Source of the DNA: Capnocytophaga granulosa ATCC 51502
Lineage (GTDB): Bacteria > Bacteroidota > Bacteroidia > Flavobacteriales > Flavobacteriaceae
Direction: 5' to 3'
NCBI RefSeq assembly: GCF_000411115.1
Contig: NZ_KE150253.1
Span: 310,001 to 374,000, forward strand
DNA length: 64,000 bases
Shown here piece after piece: positions 42,117-51,062 of this stretch. The translations under genes and the position numbers were made by a program. The notes below the pieces were generated by a model. That model saw nothing but the letters and a program-made list of their open reading frames with translations. It searched no databases and had not been told where the DNA came from. Position 1 is the first letter of the stretch; each line of letters opens with the position of its first letter.

Positions 42117-42714
42117 CTACATACGTCCATTATTAAAATATTTCCTACAAGGGGTCGTTATCATAGGCCCCTTGAGTACCACCATTTGGATTCTTTGGTC
42201 TATTTTCTATAGTGTAGATAACCTAATTCCGCATCTTTCGGAGCGTTTTCCAGGCTTGGTCTTTGTCATCATCTTGGTAGGCACGACCCTGATCGGCTAT
42301 TTGGGAAGTCGCTTTTTAGTAGGCAAATTTGTCGTGGAGGGACTGAACTATATCTTGGAACACACCCCTGGAATCAAGTTTATTTACAAGACCATACGCG
42401 ATGTAATAGGTTCCTTCGTAGGGGACAAACAGAAGTTTTCCCACCCTGTATGGGTACGGGTACAAGAGGCGCCTGAGCTATGGCGTATAGGTTTCTTGAC
42501 CCAAGAAGATATGTCCTTTGCGACCTTTACGGATATGGTCAGTGTCTATCTGCCACACTCTTACGCTATATCGGGCTGGGTGATAGTGGTTCATAAGGAT
42601 CAGATAAAACCCGCCGAAGGATTCTCTGCCAAGCAAGCCATGGAGTTTGCCGTAAGTGGAGGAACCGTAGGGGTAAGAAGTGAAAAGAGAGTGGTAAAAA
42701 GTGAAGAATCCTAA
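42097..42714 (+). CDS. DUF502 family membrane protein
   Basis: A 205-residue inner-membrane protein of the DUF502 family: YFLQGVVIIGPLSTTIWILW (first helix, PLSTT motif), VIILVGTTLIGYLGSRFLVG (second helix), then conserved HTPGIKFIYKTIRDVIGSFV and FLTQEDMSFATFTDMVSVYL. Either ATG 42097 (overlapping the RND gene by 20 bases) or ATG 42109 may be the start; the latter gives MNNYIRPLL. Function unknown. Confidence 0.88.
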   Translation: MKVKMNNYIRPLLKYFLQGVVIIGPLSTTIWILWSIFYSVDNLIPHLSERFPGLVFVIILVGTTLIGYLGSRFLVGKFVVEGLNYILEHTPGIKFIYKTIRDVIGSFVGDKQKFSHPVWVRVQEAPELWRIGFLTQEDMSFATFTDMVSVYLPHSYAISGWVIVVHKDQIKPAEGFSAKQAMEFAVSGGTVGVRSEKRVVKSEES

Positions 42715-42744
42715 TTTAGAACTCGAAATTAAAAACTCAAAACT

Positions 42745-43434
42745 ATGAAAATTGGAATCATTGGAGCTATGGAGAGTGAGATACAGCTCCTTAGAGAATA
42801 TTTGGGCAATCCAGCCCCCACTCATTTGCAACGTTATGCTTTCTATCAGGGGCAGATAGGCTCTCACCAAGTGGTAGTACTCCTCTCTGGTATTGGCAAG
42901 GTGAGTGCTGCCGTGGGTACAGCTTTGCTTATAGATCACTTTGCCCCTGACCTGGTGATTAACACAGGTACCGCAGGCGGACTGCAACACAGCAAGGTAT
43001 TAGATATGGTATTGGCCACAGAGGTTGCCTATTACGATGTAGATGTAACCGCCTTTGGCTATGCCTTAGGCCAGCAAGCACAGATGCCCGAAAGCTATCT
43101 GCCATCGGAACAATGGTTTGACAAAGCCAAAGCGTCGGTAGCACGTTACACCAACCAACTCCATTGCGCTCCCATTGTCAGTGGGGATACTTTTATAAGC
43201 AAGCCCGAAACACGCCAATGGATAGAGGCTAATTTCCCCAAGGCAGTAGCCGTGGAAATGGAAGCGGCAGCCATAGCCCAAACCTGCTATCTGTTAGGTA
43301 CCCCTTTTCTGATTCTTCGCGCCGTTTCGGACAATGCAGGCGAGGGAGATACGATTTCTTATGATACATTTGTCACTCAAGCTGCCTCCCTCTCAGCCAA
43401 GATGAATATTGACTTTATTGAAAACTTAATATAA
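42745..43434 (+). CDS. mtnN: 5'-methylthioadenosine/S-adenosylhomocysteine nucleosidase
   Basis: Cleaves MTA and SAH to adenine plus the thioribose sugar in methionine salvage and SAH removal. The 229 residues match the family. Start [16 protein letters not shown] holds Glu 12 (catalytic acid/base), [15 protein letters not shown] holds the substrate-binding Met-Glu pair (about 170-185) and [12 protein letters not shown] the catalytic Asp (about 195). It lies 30 bases after DUF502 and 7 bases before asnA. Confidence 0.95.
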   Translation: MKIGIIGAMESEIQLLREYLGNPAPTHLQRYAFYQGQIGSHQVVVLLSGIGKVSAAVGTALLIDHFAPDLVINTGTAGGLQHSKVLDMVLATEVAYYDVDVTAFGYALGQQAQMPESYLPSEQWFDKAKASVARYTNQLHCAPIVSGDTFISKPETRQWIEANFPKAVAVEMEAAAIAQTCYLLGTPFLILRAVSDNAGEGDTISYDTFVTQAASLSAKMNIDFIENLI

Positions 43435-43441
43435 CCCATTT

Positions 43442-44452
43442 ATGTCAGCATGCAAAATTCCCCGAGGGTATGATCCCAAATATGGTATCATGGATACCGA
43501 AAGAGCTATTAAGCGTATCAAAGACTTCTTTGAAACGGAGCTATCCAAGGCACTGAACCTCTCCCGTATCTCTGCCCCTTTGTTTGTCAAGAATACCACA
43601 GGACTTAACGATAACCTCAATGGGGTAGAACGCCCTGTTTCTTTCCAAATGAAAGAGGCACCAGAGGATACTATAGAGATAGTACATTCTTTGGCTAAGT
43701 GGAAACGCTTGGCACTCAAGCGCTATGCAATCGGTGTAGGGGAAGGCATCTATACCGATATGAATGCAATCCGCCGAGATGAGACCTTGGACAACACCCA
43801 TTCTATCTATGTGGATCAGTGGGATTGGGAAAAAATCATTACGAAGGAACAACGTACGTTAGCCTATTTGGAGGAAACTGTAAGGAAGATATACAAGGTG
43901 TTTTTGGCCACAGAGGCGGTCATCACCCTAGAATATCCGCTACTGACGCCTTTTTTGCCTAAGGAAATCACTTTTATCACCTCCCAAGAGCTGGAACATA
44001 AATATCCGAACTTATCTGCGAGCCAGCGCGAACAACATTTTGCTAAGGAGAAAGGGGCTATTTTCATTATGCAGATAGGTGATGCACTTCTCTCTGGTGA
44101 AAAACACGATGGTCGTGCCCCTGATTATGATGATTGGCAGCTCAATGGAGACCTTATTCTTTGGAATCCAGTCTTGGACAGCGCTTTGGAACTCTCCTCC
44201 ATGGGCATCCGTGTAGATGAAGTCTCTCTTATGCAGCAGCTCAAGAAGGCCAACTTAGAAGAGCGCAAGCACTTGGACTACCATCAGATGCTCCTACAGG
44301 GCGACCTGCCTCTTACCATAGGTGGAGGGATTGGTCAGTCTCGTATCTGTATGTTTTTCCTCCAGAAAGCACATATAGGGGAGGTACAAGCCTCTATCTG
44401 GACGGAGGAAATACTCGCCTTATGCGAACAACATCATATCAACTTGTTATAA
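43442..44452 (+). CDS. asnA: Aspartate-ammonia ligase (asparagine synthetase A)
   Basis: Makes asparagine from aspartate, ammonia and ATP. The 336-residue length fits AsnA, a class II synthetase-like fold. Visible blocks: [20 protein letters not shown] then ERPVSF (about 39-66), [34 protein letters not shown] then WDWE (about 104-128) and the C-terminal [14 protein letters not shown] (about 298-311). It uses the aspartate pool also drained by AspA. Follows mtnN by 7 bases. Confidence 0.96.
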   Translation: MSACKIPRGYDPKYGIMDTERAIKRIKDFFETELSKALNLSRISAPLFVKNTTGLNDNLNGVERPVSFQMKEAPEDTIEIVHSLAKWKRLALKRYAIGVGEGIYTDMNAIRRDETLDNTHSIYVDQWDWEKIITKEQRTLAYLEETVRKIYKVFLATEAVITLEYPLLTPFLPKEITFITSQELEHKYPNLSASQREQHFAKEKGAIFIMQIGDALLSGEKHDGRAPDYDDWQLNGDLILWNPVLDSALELSSMGIRVDEVSLMQQLKKANLEERKHLDYHQMLLQGDLPLTIGGGIGQSRICMFFLQKAHIGEVQASIWTEEILALCEQHHINLL

Positions 44453-44462
44453 GCTATTGCCT

Positions 44463-45229
44463 ATGAAGACTTTCGGACTTGTCCTCTCAGGGGGGGTGTA
44501 CGTGCCTTAGCACATGCAGGTATGCTCAAGGCCTTGGACGAACACCATCTTCGCCCTGCAGCGATCTCAGGCACCAGTGGAGGGGCTTTGGTGGGAGCAC
44601 TCTATGCTTCTGGGAAGACCCCAGAACAGCTCTTAGACTTCTTCAAGCAAACCCCGCTGTTTAAGTTTTCCATGCTTTCCCTTGGGAAAATGGGGCTTAT
44701 AAATAGCAACAAGTACCCGGCTTTGTTCGAGAAAAATCTCTCTTGTACAACTTTTGAAGAACTCTCCATTCCCCTATATGTGGCTGCTACCGATCTGCTC
44801 AGTGGGAAGATAACGTATTTTTCTAAAGGAGACTTAATCGCTCCTATGGTAGCTTCTTCGGCACTACCGCCTTATTTTTCCCCTATAAAAATAGGGGAGG
44901 GGGTCTATTGTGATGGTGGCTTGCTGAACAATTTTCCTATAGAACCTCTCAGAGGAAAGTGCGATGTACTCATAGGTAGTTTTATAAATCCACTGGAATC
45001 GGTAGAAGAAAAAGACCTGAGCAATCCGATTAAGTTCTTCCAGCGCATCTACAATGTGATTATGGACGGTTCCTATGAGAAGAAGTTTAAGAAATGTGAT
45101 TTTGTCTTCCTACAAGAATTGAGTAATATAGGTGTCTTGGATACCAAACAGATAGATGCGGCCTTCGAATATGGCTACCAGCAAGCACTTACTATGATGA
45201 CAACTTTGAAAAACTGTATAGCTAATTAA
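44463..45229 (+). pseudogene. Patatin-like phospholipase, frame broken in a G-run near the start
   Basis: ATG 44463 gives MKTFGLVLSGG, after which seven G bases (44490-44496) push the frame to a stop at 44508-44510. With eight G the frame would read LSGGGVRALAHAGMLKAL, the patatin oxyanion motif, straight into the ORF that runs to 45229. The rest is complete: nucleophile GTSGGALVGALY (Ser, about residue 41), catalytic Asp in DGGLLNNFPIEPL. At about 255 residues it is a normal RssA-like patatin. The broken start could be real, phase-variable or a sequencing slip; restart at ATG 44522 would lack the oxyanion loop. Confidence 0.85.
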
Positions 45230-45240
45230 AAGAAAAATTG

Positions 45241-45248
45241 TATCTTTG
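45241..45248 (+). promoter_or_regulatory. -7 promoter box of the KAS III-methyltransferase pair
   Basis: TATCTTTG is followed by CA, 40 bases before ATG 45289, just after the patatin stop. Confidence 0.55.
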
Positions 45249-45288
45249 CAGATGCTAAATATATTTTTGTCAAATCACTTAAAAATCA

Positions 45289-46428
45289 ATGAATCCCGTA
45301 TATATCACCAAAGCAAGCAAATATCTTCCTAATACCCCTATTGATAATGATCAGATGGAGGCGTTTTTAGGGGAGATTAATGAAACGGCCTCTAAGGCAA
45401 AGCGTATTGTATTGAGAAACAATGGAATAACCACGCGTTACTATGCACTTGATACACAAGGCAATCCTACTCATACCAATGCCGACCTTACTTGCTTGGC
45501 GATAAAGGGGCTACTGGATACACACTTCAAGGCAGCGGATATACAAGTACTCTCTTGTGGTACCTCTACACCCGATTGCCTATTGCCCTCGCATGCAGCT
45601 ATGGTGCATGGCCTGCTGAAAGGCAGTGGAGCTGTAGAGCTAAACTCCTCCGCAGGAGTCTGCAACTCAGGTATGAATGCCCTAAAGTTTGCCTATCTTT
45701 CCGTAAAGTCAGGCAATAGTACCAATGCTGTTTGTACAGGCTCCGAGCGAGTTTCCTCTTGGCTTAGAGCCAATAAGTACGAAAATGAAATACAATCGCT
45801 CACCCTTTTGCAGGAGCAGCCTATTTTGGCTTTCAAGAAAGATTTCTTGCGATTTATGCTCTCCGATGGGGCAGGAGCCTTGCGCTTGGAGTCCAAACCA
45901 CATCCCACAGATCGCTCCTTACAAATACTTTGGATGGAAGCACATTCGTATGCTCACCAGCTGGAGGCTTGTATGTATGCAGGGTGTGAGAAACAATCCG
46001 ATGGTTCTCTTAAGGCTTGGAGTGATTATAGCCCAGCGCAGTGGTTGGAGCAATCTATCTTTTCCATTAAGCAAGATGTAAAGCTTCTCAATGAGAATAT
46101 ATTGGTAAAAGGGGCGGAGAGTATGCAGACCGCACTCAACAAACATGCCCTTTCTCCCGATGAGATTACCTATTTCCTCCCTCATATCTCTTCCCTTTAT
46201 TTCAAAGACCGCTTATATGAAGAGCTTAAGAAGGTCGGGATAGATATTCCCTTGGAACGCTGGTTTTTGAACCTTCCCCAAGTAGGTAATGTAGGGAGCG
46301 CTTCCCCTTATTTGATGCTGGAGGAACTGTTCAACTCGCAAAAGCTCCAAAAGGGAGATACCCTACTGCTTTCGGTACCAGAGAGTGGTCGTTTCTCTTA
46401 TAGTTATGCCCTGCTAAAAGTCGTATAA
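45289..46428 (+). CDS. 3-oxoacyl-ACP synthase III-like ketosynthase
   Basis: A 379-residue thiolase-fold enzyme. The catalytic Cys is in SSAGVCNSGMNALKFA (Cys near 125), the His in FLPHISSLYF (about 297) and the Asn in LPQVGNVGSASPYLML (about 332), forming the KAS III Cys-His-Asn triad. The N-terminus (VYITKASKYLPNTPIDND) is closer to the secondary-metabolism or long-chain KAS III branch than to primary FabH. It is followed after 1 base by a methyltransferase, so both likely make or tailor one acyl product; what product is not visible. Confidence 0.83.
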   Translation: MNPVYITKASKYLPNTPIDNDQMEAFLGEINETASKAKRIVLRNNGITTRYYALDTQGNPTHTNADLTCLAIKGLLDTHFKAADIQVLSCGTSTPDCLLPSHAAMVHGLLKGSGAVELNSSAGVCNSGMNALKFAYLSVKSGNSTNAVCTGSERVSSWLRANKYENEIQSLTLLQEQPILAFKKDFLRFMLSDGAGALRLESKPHPTDRSLQILWMEAHSYAHQLEACMYAGCEKQSDGSLKAWSDYSPAQWLEQSIFSIKQDVKLLNENILVKGAESMQTALNKHALSPDEITYFLPHISSLYFKDRLYEELKKVGIDIPLERWFLNLPQVGNVGSASPYLMLEELFNSQKLQKGDTLLLSVPESGRFSYSYALLKVV

Positions 46429-46429
46429 T

Positions 46430-46966
46430 ATGAACTCGATGTACCGTATCTACCCAGAAAAACGTTATAGGAAAACCTTGGCTATCTTACAGCGCTTTAC
46501 CCCTAAGGGAACCTCCATACTGGACTTAGGAGTACGCAATCCCTTCTCTGAGGTCATGGAAAAAGAAGGCTATGTGGTGAGCAACACAGAAGGAGAGGAT
46601 TTAGACCTCCATCCAGAGACACTAAAGGACTACCAAGGGGAAATGGTAACCGCTTTGGAGATACTAGAGCACTTGGTCAATCCATTTGGGGTACTACAAC
46701 AGCTTCCTGCAAAAAAGCTCCTCATTACAGTACCTCTGCGCCTATGGTTTGCCAAGGCCTACCGCAATGACAAAGACCCGCGAGATTGTCATTACCATGA
46801 GTTTGAAGACTGGCAATTGGATATGCTCTTAAAGAAAGCAGGCTGGCAAATCCAATATCGTGAAAAATGGACACACCCCGTAGGCAAGTTAGGCTTTCGC
46901 CCTTTGCTTCGGTACTTTGTCCCCAGATATTATGCGGTATACGCACAGCGAATGACCAATGATTAG
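46430..46966 (+). CDS. Class I SAM-dependent methyltransferase-like protein
   Basis: A 178-residue protein. GTSILDLGVRNPFSEVMEKE (about residues 28-47) is motif I with D-L-G and the following acidic region; VTALEILEHLVNPFGVLQQL (about 75-94) is motif IV with ALE-LEH as in methyltransf_23. Shorter than typical but complete. Start ATG 46430 abuts the ketosynthase stop, indicating joint expression and probable joint pathway. Confidence 0.8.
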   Translation: MNSMYRIYPEKRYRKTLAILQRFTPKGTSILDLGVRNPFSEVMEKEGYVVSNTEGEDLDLHPETLKDYQGEMVTALEILEHLVNPFGVLQQLPAKKLLITVPLRLWFAKAYRNDKDPRDCHYHEFEDWQLDMLLKKAGWQIQYREKWTHPVGKLGFRPLLRYFVPRYYAVYAQRMTND

Positions 46967-47010
46967 TGACAAAAATAGGATTAGTCATTAGTCGTTAGTC
47001 ACTATATAGG

Positions 47011-47041
47011 TTTGTTTTTTGAGGAAAAAGCTGTATTTTTG
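47011..47041 (+). promoter_or_regulatory. Promoter of glmS
   Basis: TTTG (-33, 47011-47014), 19 bases, TATTTTTG (-7, 47034-47041): an ideal Bacteroidota promoter 35 bases before ATG 47077. Confidence 0.75.
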
Positions 47042-47076
47042 CACCAAATTTTGTAACCAATTATAACATATAGAAC

Positions 47077-48921
47077 ATGTGTGGAATTGTAGGATATATA
47101 GGAAATAAAGAAGCGTATCCCATTATCATCAATGGGCTGAAACGCTTGGAATACAGAGGCTATGACAGTGCAGGCTTTATTGTCAATGCTGAAAAATTTG
47201 TCAGTGAAAAGACCAAAGGAAAGGTCTCTGACCTAGAAGCAAAAGCCGCTAAAGATACCATTCCTACTGCTACTTTCGGTATGGGGCATACCCGTTGGGC
47301 AACTCATGGGGTGCCCAGTGATAGGAACTCACACCCACATTTGTCCAATTCAGGCAATTTGGCCATAGTGCATAATGGAATCATTGAGAACTATCAATCG
47401 ATTAAGCAACGCCTTTTACAAGAAGGCTATGTATTTCATTCTGATACTGATACAGAGGTACTTATTAATTTCATAGAATACATCAAGAACAAGAAGCAAC
47501 TCCCCTTAGAAGAGGCTGTACGCTATGCCCTTAATGAAGTAGTGGGTGCCTATGCTATTGCGGTGATGGAGGAAGCCAATCCATCCAAAATGGTAGTAGC
47601 ACGCTTGGGAAGTCCTTTGGTGATAGGTATAGGAGAGAATGAGTTCTATATTGCTTCCGATGCATCTCCTTTTATAGAATATACCAAGAACGCCCTCTAT
47701 CTTGAAGATGGGGAAATGGCAACCATTGAGCTTAATAAGGACTTACAGGTACGTAAGATATACAACAACGAAGAGGTGGATCCTACCATACAAGAGTTGA
47801 AACTCAGTATAGATGCAATAGAAAAGGGTGGTTATGAGCATTTTATGCTTAAAGAAATCTTCGAGCAACCTGACTCTATTCAGGATACCATGCGTGGTCG
47901 TCTGTTAGAGGATGGGACTACCAAAATATCAGGAATCAACAACAACCTCAAGCAATTCCTTAGTGCTGATCGTATTATCATTGCCGCTTGTGGTACCTCT
48001 TGGCATGCGGGCTTGGTAGGGGAGTACCTTTTTGAGGAACTTACCCGTATTCCAGTAGAGGTGGAATATGCCTCTGAGTTCCGCTATCGCAATCCTGTAA
48101 TCAACTCCTCGGATATAGTGATGGCCATTTCCCAATCAGGAGAAACAGCCGATACGTTAGCTGCCCTAAAATTGGCCAAGGAGCGTGGTGCTTTCATCTA
48201 TGGGATATGCAACGTGGTAGGCTCTTCCATAGCACGCCTTACAGACTCTGGTACTTATACCCATGCGGGACCAGAGATAGGGGTGGCTTCTACCAAGGCT
48301 TTCACTACCCAGCTTACCGTACTGACACTCTTGGCTTTGCACCTAGGTCATAAGAAAGGGACTATAGATCACGATACTTATAAGAGACTTTGTAAAGAAC
48401 TGGCTCATATTCCTGATTTGGTAGCCAAGACCTTAGAGATGAACAAAGATAAGGTTATAGAGATAGCACGTGCTTATAAGGATGTTTCTAATTGTATTTA
48501 CTTAGGTCGTGGATATAACTATCCTGTAGCCTTAGAAGGTGCTTTAAAGCTCAAAGAAATCTCCTATATACATGCCGAAGGCTATCCAGCAGCTGAGATG
48601 AAGCATGGCCCTATCGCCCTGATAGATGAGAATATGCCAGTGGTTTTCTTGGCTCCTTCTAGAGGGCATTATGAAAAAGTGGTTTCCAATGCACAGGAGA
48701 TAAAGGCTCGCAAAGGGAAAATCATAGCGGTAGTAACCGAGCATGATACCCAGATGAGTGCTTTGGCCGACCATGTTTTAGAAATCCCAGAAGTAGAAGA
48801 GTTATTCTCTCCAATCCTGAGTGTGATTCCGTTACAATTACTCTCCTACTATATCGCCACTATGCGTGGTTGTAACGTAGATCAGCCGCGAAATTTGGCT
48901 AAATCAGTAACCGTGGAATAA
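47077..48921 (+). CDS. glmS: Glutamine-fructose-6-phosphate aminotransferase (isomerizing)
   Basis: Makes glucosamine-6-phosphate from fructose-6-phosphate and glutamine, the entry step to UDP-GlcNAc, peptidoglycan and LPS. The 614 residues match GlmS. MCGIVGYIGNK starts with the N-terminal nucleophile Cys 2; the class II amidotransferase domain covers about 1-240 (GHTRWATHGVPSDRNSHPH). Two SIS domains follow (ACGTSWHAGLVGEYLFEELT about 305; SQSGETADTLAALK about 350) and the C-terminal LAKSVTVE motif is complete. It is monocistronic between its promoter and a hairpin. No glmS ribozyme, as expected. Confidence 0.97.
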   Translation: MCGIVGYIGNKEAYPIIINGLKRLEYRGYDSAGFIVNAEKFVSEKTKGKVSDLEAKAAKDTIPTATFGMGHTRWATHGVPSDRNSHPHLSNSGNLAIVHNGIIENYQSIKQRLLQEGYVFHSDTDTEVLINFIEYIKNKKQLPLEEAVRYALNEVVGAYAIAVMEEANPSKMVVARLGSPLVIGIGENEFYIASDASPFIEYTKNALYLEDGEMATIELNKDLQVRKIYNNEEVDPTIQELKLSIDAIEKGGYEHFMLKEIFEQPDSIQDTMRGRLLEDGTTKISGINNNLKQFLSADRIIIAACGTSWHAGLVGEYLFEELTRIPVEVEYASEFRYRNPVINSSDIVMAISQSGETADTLAALKLAKERGAFIYGICNVVGSSIARLTDSGTYTHAGPEIGVASTKAFTTQLTVLTLLALHLGHKKGTIDHDTYKRLCKELAHIPDLVAKTLEMNKDKVIEIARAYKDVSNCIYLGRGYNYPVALEGALKLKEISYIHAEGYPAAEMKHGPIALIDENMPVVFLAPSRGHYEKVVSNAQEIKARKGKIIAVVTEHDTQMSALADHVLEIPEVEELFSPILSVIPLQLLSYYIATMRGCNVDQPRNLAKSVTVE

Positions 48922-48944
48922 TACTTTTGATGATATACAGCAGC

Positions 48945-48971
48945 ATTGCCAAGGGGAAATCTCTTGGCAAT
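48945..48971 (+). terminator. Terminator of glmS
   Basis: ATTGCCAAG (48945-48953) pairs with CTTGGCAAT (48963-48971), followed by GTTTTGTTTTT. It lies 23 bases past the glmS stop. Confidence 0.75.
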
Positions 48972-49022
48972 GTTTTGTTTTTCAGTAAGTTGTAAGAAAT
49001 AAAATAAAAAAATCATTTTTGT

Positions 49023-49053
49023 TTTGGTAATTAAAAAAAAGGTTGTACCTTTG
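49023..49053 (+). promoter_or_regulatory. Promoter of the tRNA-fMet gene
   Basis: TTTG (49023-49026), 19 bases, TACCTTTG (49046-49053), ending 11 bases before the mature tRNA 5' end. Confidence 0.7.
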
Positions 49054-49064
49054 CACCTGTAAAT

Positions 49065-49137
<73 letters not shown>

Positions 49138-49156
49138 CGAGAATTAATACATGGAA

Positions 49157-49189
49157 AAGAGTGATTGCACTAGCCAATCACTCTTTTTT
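49157..49189 (+). terminator. Terminator of tRNA-fMet
   Basis: AAAAGAGTGATTG (49157-49169) pairs with CAATCACTCTTTT (49177-49189), a 13-bp stem followed by more T. It lies 20 bases past the tRNA. Confidence 0.82.
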
Positions 49190-49524
49190 TATGCACAAAA
49201 TGTACTAGATACTCGCTACTGAATAGCAATTTGCTATTCCAAACTTATTTTCTAAAGAGTTGTATATAGTAAGAATAAGTTAAAATATCTCCTACTATAA
49301 TTGTTGAAAAAGAGAGAATCATGTCATTTTCTTTGTTAATAAAAAAAATTATGTAACTATAAAAAAAGTGCTGTTTTTTTTTGTGGTTTTCTCAAAATAG
49401 AATATCTTTGCACGAATAAAAAGACAGCCACATAAGTCGTTTGATAGGAAAATAGACTCTTTTTGAGCCTAAATAAGGGAAAGTGGCTTAAAAAAATCTT
49501 AGAAAATATATAATTTATATTACT
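49190..49524 (+). promoter_or_regulatory. Upstream region and 115-base leader of the Dcu transporter gene
   Basis: About 335 bases without a gene. TATCTTTG (49403-49410) is the -7 box, with the gene ATG at 49525, so the mRNA leader is about 110 bases. The leader has complementary AGCCAC (about 49426) and GTGGCT (about 49483) and a smaller GACTC-TTTTT-GAGCC hairpin between, so a folded structure is possible. No known riboswitch class is recognised. Upstream of the promoter is very A+T-rich without other features. Confidence 0.5.
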
Positions 49525-50901
49525 ATGAACACTTATGTATTAGTTTTAGAATTCCTTTTCCTTTTAGGAATGCTCTATGCAGGGAGCCGCTACGGAGGGA
49601 TAGGACTGGGTGTAGTCTCAGGGATAGGGCTTGTGATAGAGGTTTTCGTTTTTAGAATGCCTCCAGCCTCTGCTCCTATTGAGGTGATGCTCATCATCTT
49701 GGCCGTGGTTACTTGCGCCTCTATCTTGGAGGCGGCAGGAGGGCTTAAGTTTATGCTGCAAGTGGCAGAGCGGATTTTAAGGAAAAATCCTAAACAAATC
49801 ACTTTCCTTGGCCCTATTGCCACTTATATGCTTACCTTTATGTTGGGTACAGGGCATGCGGTGTATTCTATCATGCCAATTATCGGGGATATAGCTCTGA
49901 AGAACAAGATTCGCCCCGAACGGCCTATGGCGGCAGCTTCCGTTGCCTCTCAATTGGCCTTGACGGCCAGTCCTATCTCCGCTGTGGTAACGGTCTATTT
50001 GGGCAAAGAGCTCTTGGATCTCTTCCATATGCAGGGCGGTGCCAATCTTACCCTGGTGAACATTCTTTCAGTGACCTTCCCCGCTACTTTCTTGGGGATG
50101 CTGGCCATGTCACTCTACAGTCTTCGCCGAGGGAAAAACCTTGAAGACGACCCTGAGTACCAACGTCGTTTGCAAGATCCTACTTACCGCGATCAAATCC
50201 TCAATAGTACCAAAACAACACTCAACGATGTGATTCCTCAACATTCTAAGAATGCGGTATACATCTTCCTTTCTTCTATCGTAGTGATTGTTATATTGGC
50301 GCTTTATCCTGAGATTCGTACTTTTGATGTAGTCAAAGATGGTGTAGCCAAAGCTACAGCTGTGCCTATGGGAGTGATCATCCAAATGGTTATGCTCTGT
50401 TTCGGGGGGATAATTCTAACTACTTGTAAAACCCCTGTGAAATTGGTGCCTGAAGGCGTAGTCTTCAAGTCAGGAATGGTAGCTTGTGTGGCCATTTTTG
50501 GGATTGCTTGGATGAGTGATACATACTTCAGTTATGCCATGCCTTATTTCAAAGAAGGAATTACCTCCATGGTACAAGCCTATCCTTGGACATTCGTTTT
50601 TGCGCTCTTTGCTGTATCTGTAGTGATCAATAGCCAGGCGGCGACCGCTAAGATGATGCTTCCTGTAGCCATTACGATGGGACTTCCTGTGCCTCTACTA
50701 ATAGGAATTATGCCAGCTACGTATGCTTACTTCTTTATCCCTAACTATCCTTCTGATATTGCAACGGTAAATTTTGACCCTACAGGAACTACCAAGATAG
50801 GGAAATATTACTTCAACCACAGCTTTATGGTACCAGGGCTTATTGCTGTATCAGTATCGTGCTTGGTAGGTATTGGTTTGGCTCAGATACTAATTCACTA
50901 A
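49525..50901 (+). CDS. Anaerobic C4-dicarboxylate transporter, DcuA/DcuB family
   Basis: A 458-residue inner-membrane carrier that exchanges fumarate, malate or aspartate for succinate. About 11-12 helices. Family blocks: LAVVTCASILEAAGGLKFML, TFLGPIATYMLTFMLGTGHA then VYSIMP, ASQLALTASPISAVVTVYLG, and late VVINSQAATAKMMLPVAIT plus MPATYAYFFIPNYPSDIATV. Full length, own promoter and terminator. With aspA and sdhCAB it completes aspartate- or fumarate-dependent respiration. DcuA and DcuB cannot be told apart by eye. Confidence 0.94.
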   Translation: MNTYVLVLEFLFLLGMLYAGSRYGGIGLGVVSGIGLVIEVFVFRMPPASAPIEVMLIILAVVTCASILEAAGGLKFMLQVAERILRKNPKQITFLGPIATYMLTFMLGTGHAVYSIMPIIGDIALKNKIRPERPMAAASVASQLALTASPISAVVTVYLGKELLDLFHMQGGANLTLVNILSVTFPATFLGMLAMSLYSLRRGKNLEDDPEYQRRLQDPTYRDQILNSTKTTLNDVIPQHSKNAVYIFLSSIVVIVILALYPEIRTFDVVKDGVAKATAVPMGVIIQMVMLCFGGIILTTCKTPVKLVPEGVVFKSGMVACVAIFGIAWMSDTYFSYAMPYFKEGITSMVQAYPWTFVFALFAVSVVINSQAATAKMMLPVAITMGLPVPLLIGIMPATYAYFFIPNYPSDIATVNFDPTGTTKIGKYYFNHSFMVPGLIAVSVSCLVGIGLAQILIH

Positions 50902-50943
50902 GAAAAGGTGTTTTTTATCCATTATATTTAATAAAAGAACAAA

Positions 50944-50975
50944 GGGGCTAACTCCCAAGAGTTAGCCTCCTTTTT
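50944..50975 (+). terminator. Terminator of the Dcu gene
   Basis: GGCTAACTC (50946-50954) pairs with GAGTTAGCC (50959-50967), followed by TCCTTTTT, 45 bases after the stop. Confidence 0.8.
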
Positions 50976-50992
50976 GGCGGTTTATGGCCTTA

Positions 50993-51030
50993 AAAAAACT
51001 GCCTCAAGCCATAGGACTTGAGACAGTTTG
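50993..51030 (-). terminator. Terminator of the sdhCAB operon
   Basis: An imperfect 12-bp stem AACTGCCTCAAG / CTTGAGACAGTT is followed on the minus strand by a long T-run (from the A-run before 50998). It lies 33 bases after the sdhB stop. Confidence 0.72.
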
Positions 51031-51062
51031 ATTAACAAATTAGCAAATTGACTTGTTGGCAA

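Noticed and set aside
47042..47076. glmS ribozyme/riboswitch upstream of glmS
   Set aside because: Only about 36 bases separate promoter and ATG, too short for the ribozyme, which is not expected in Bacteroidota anyway.
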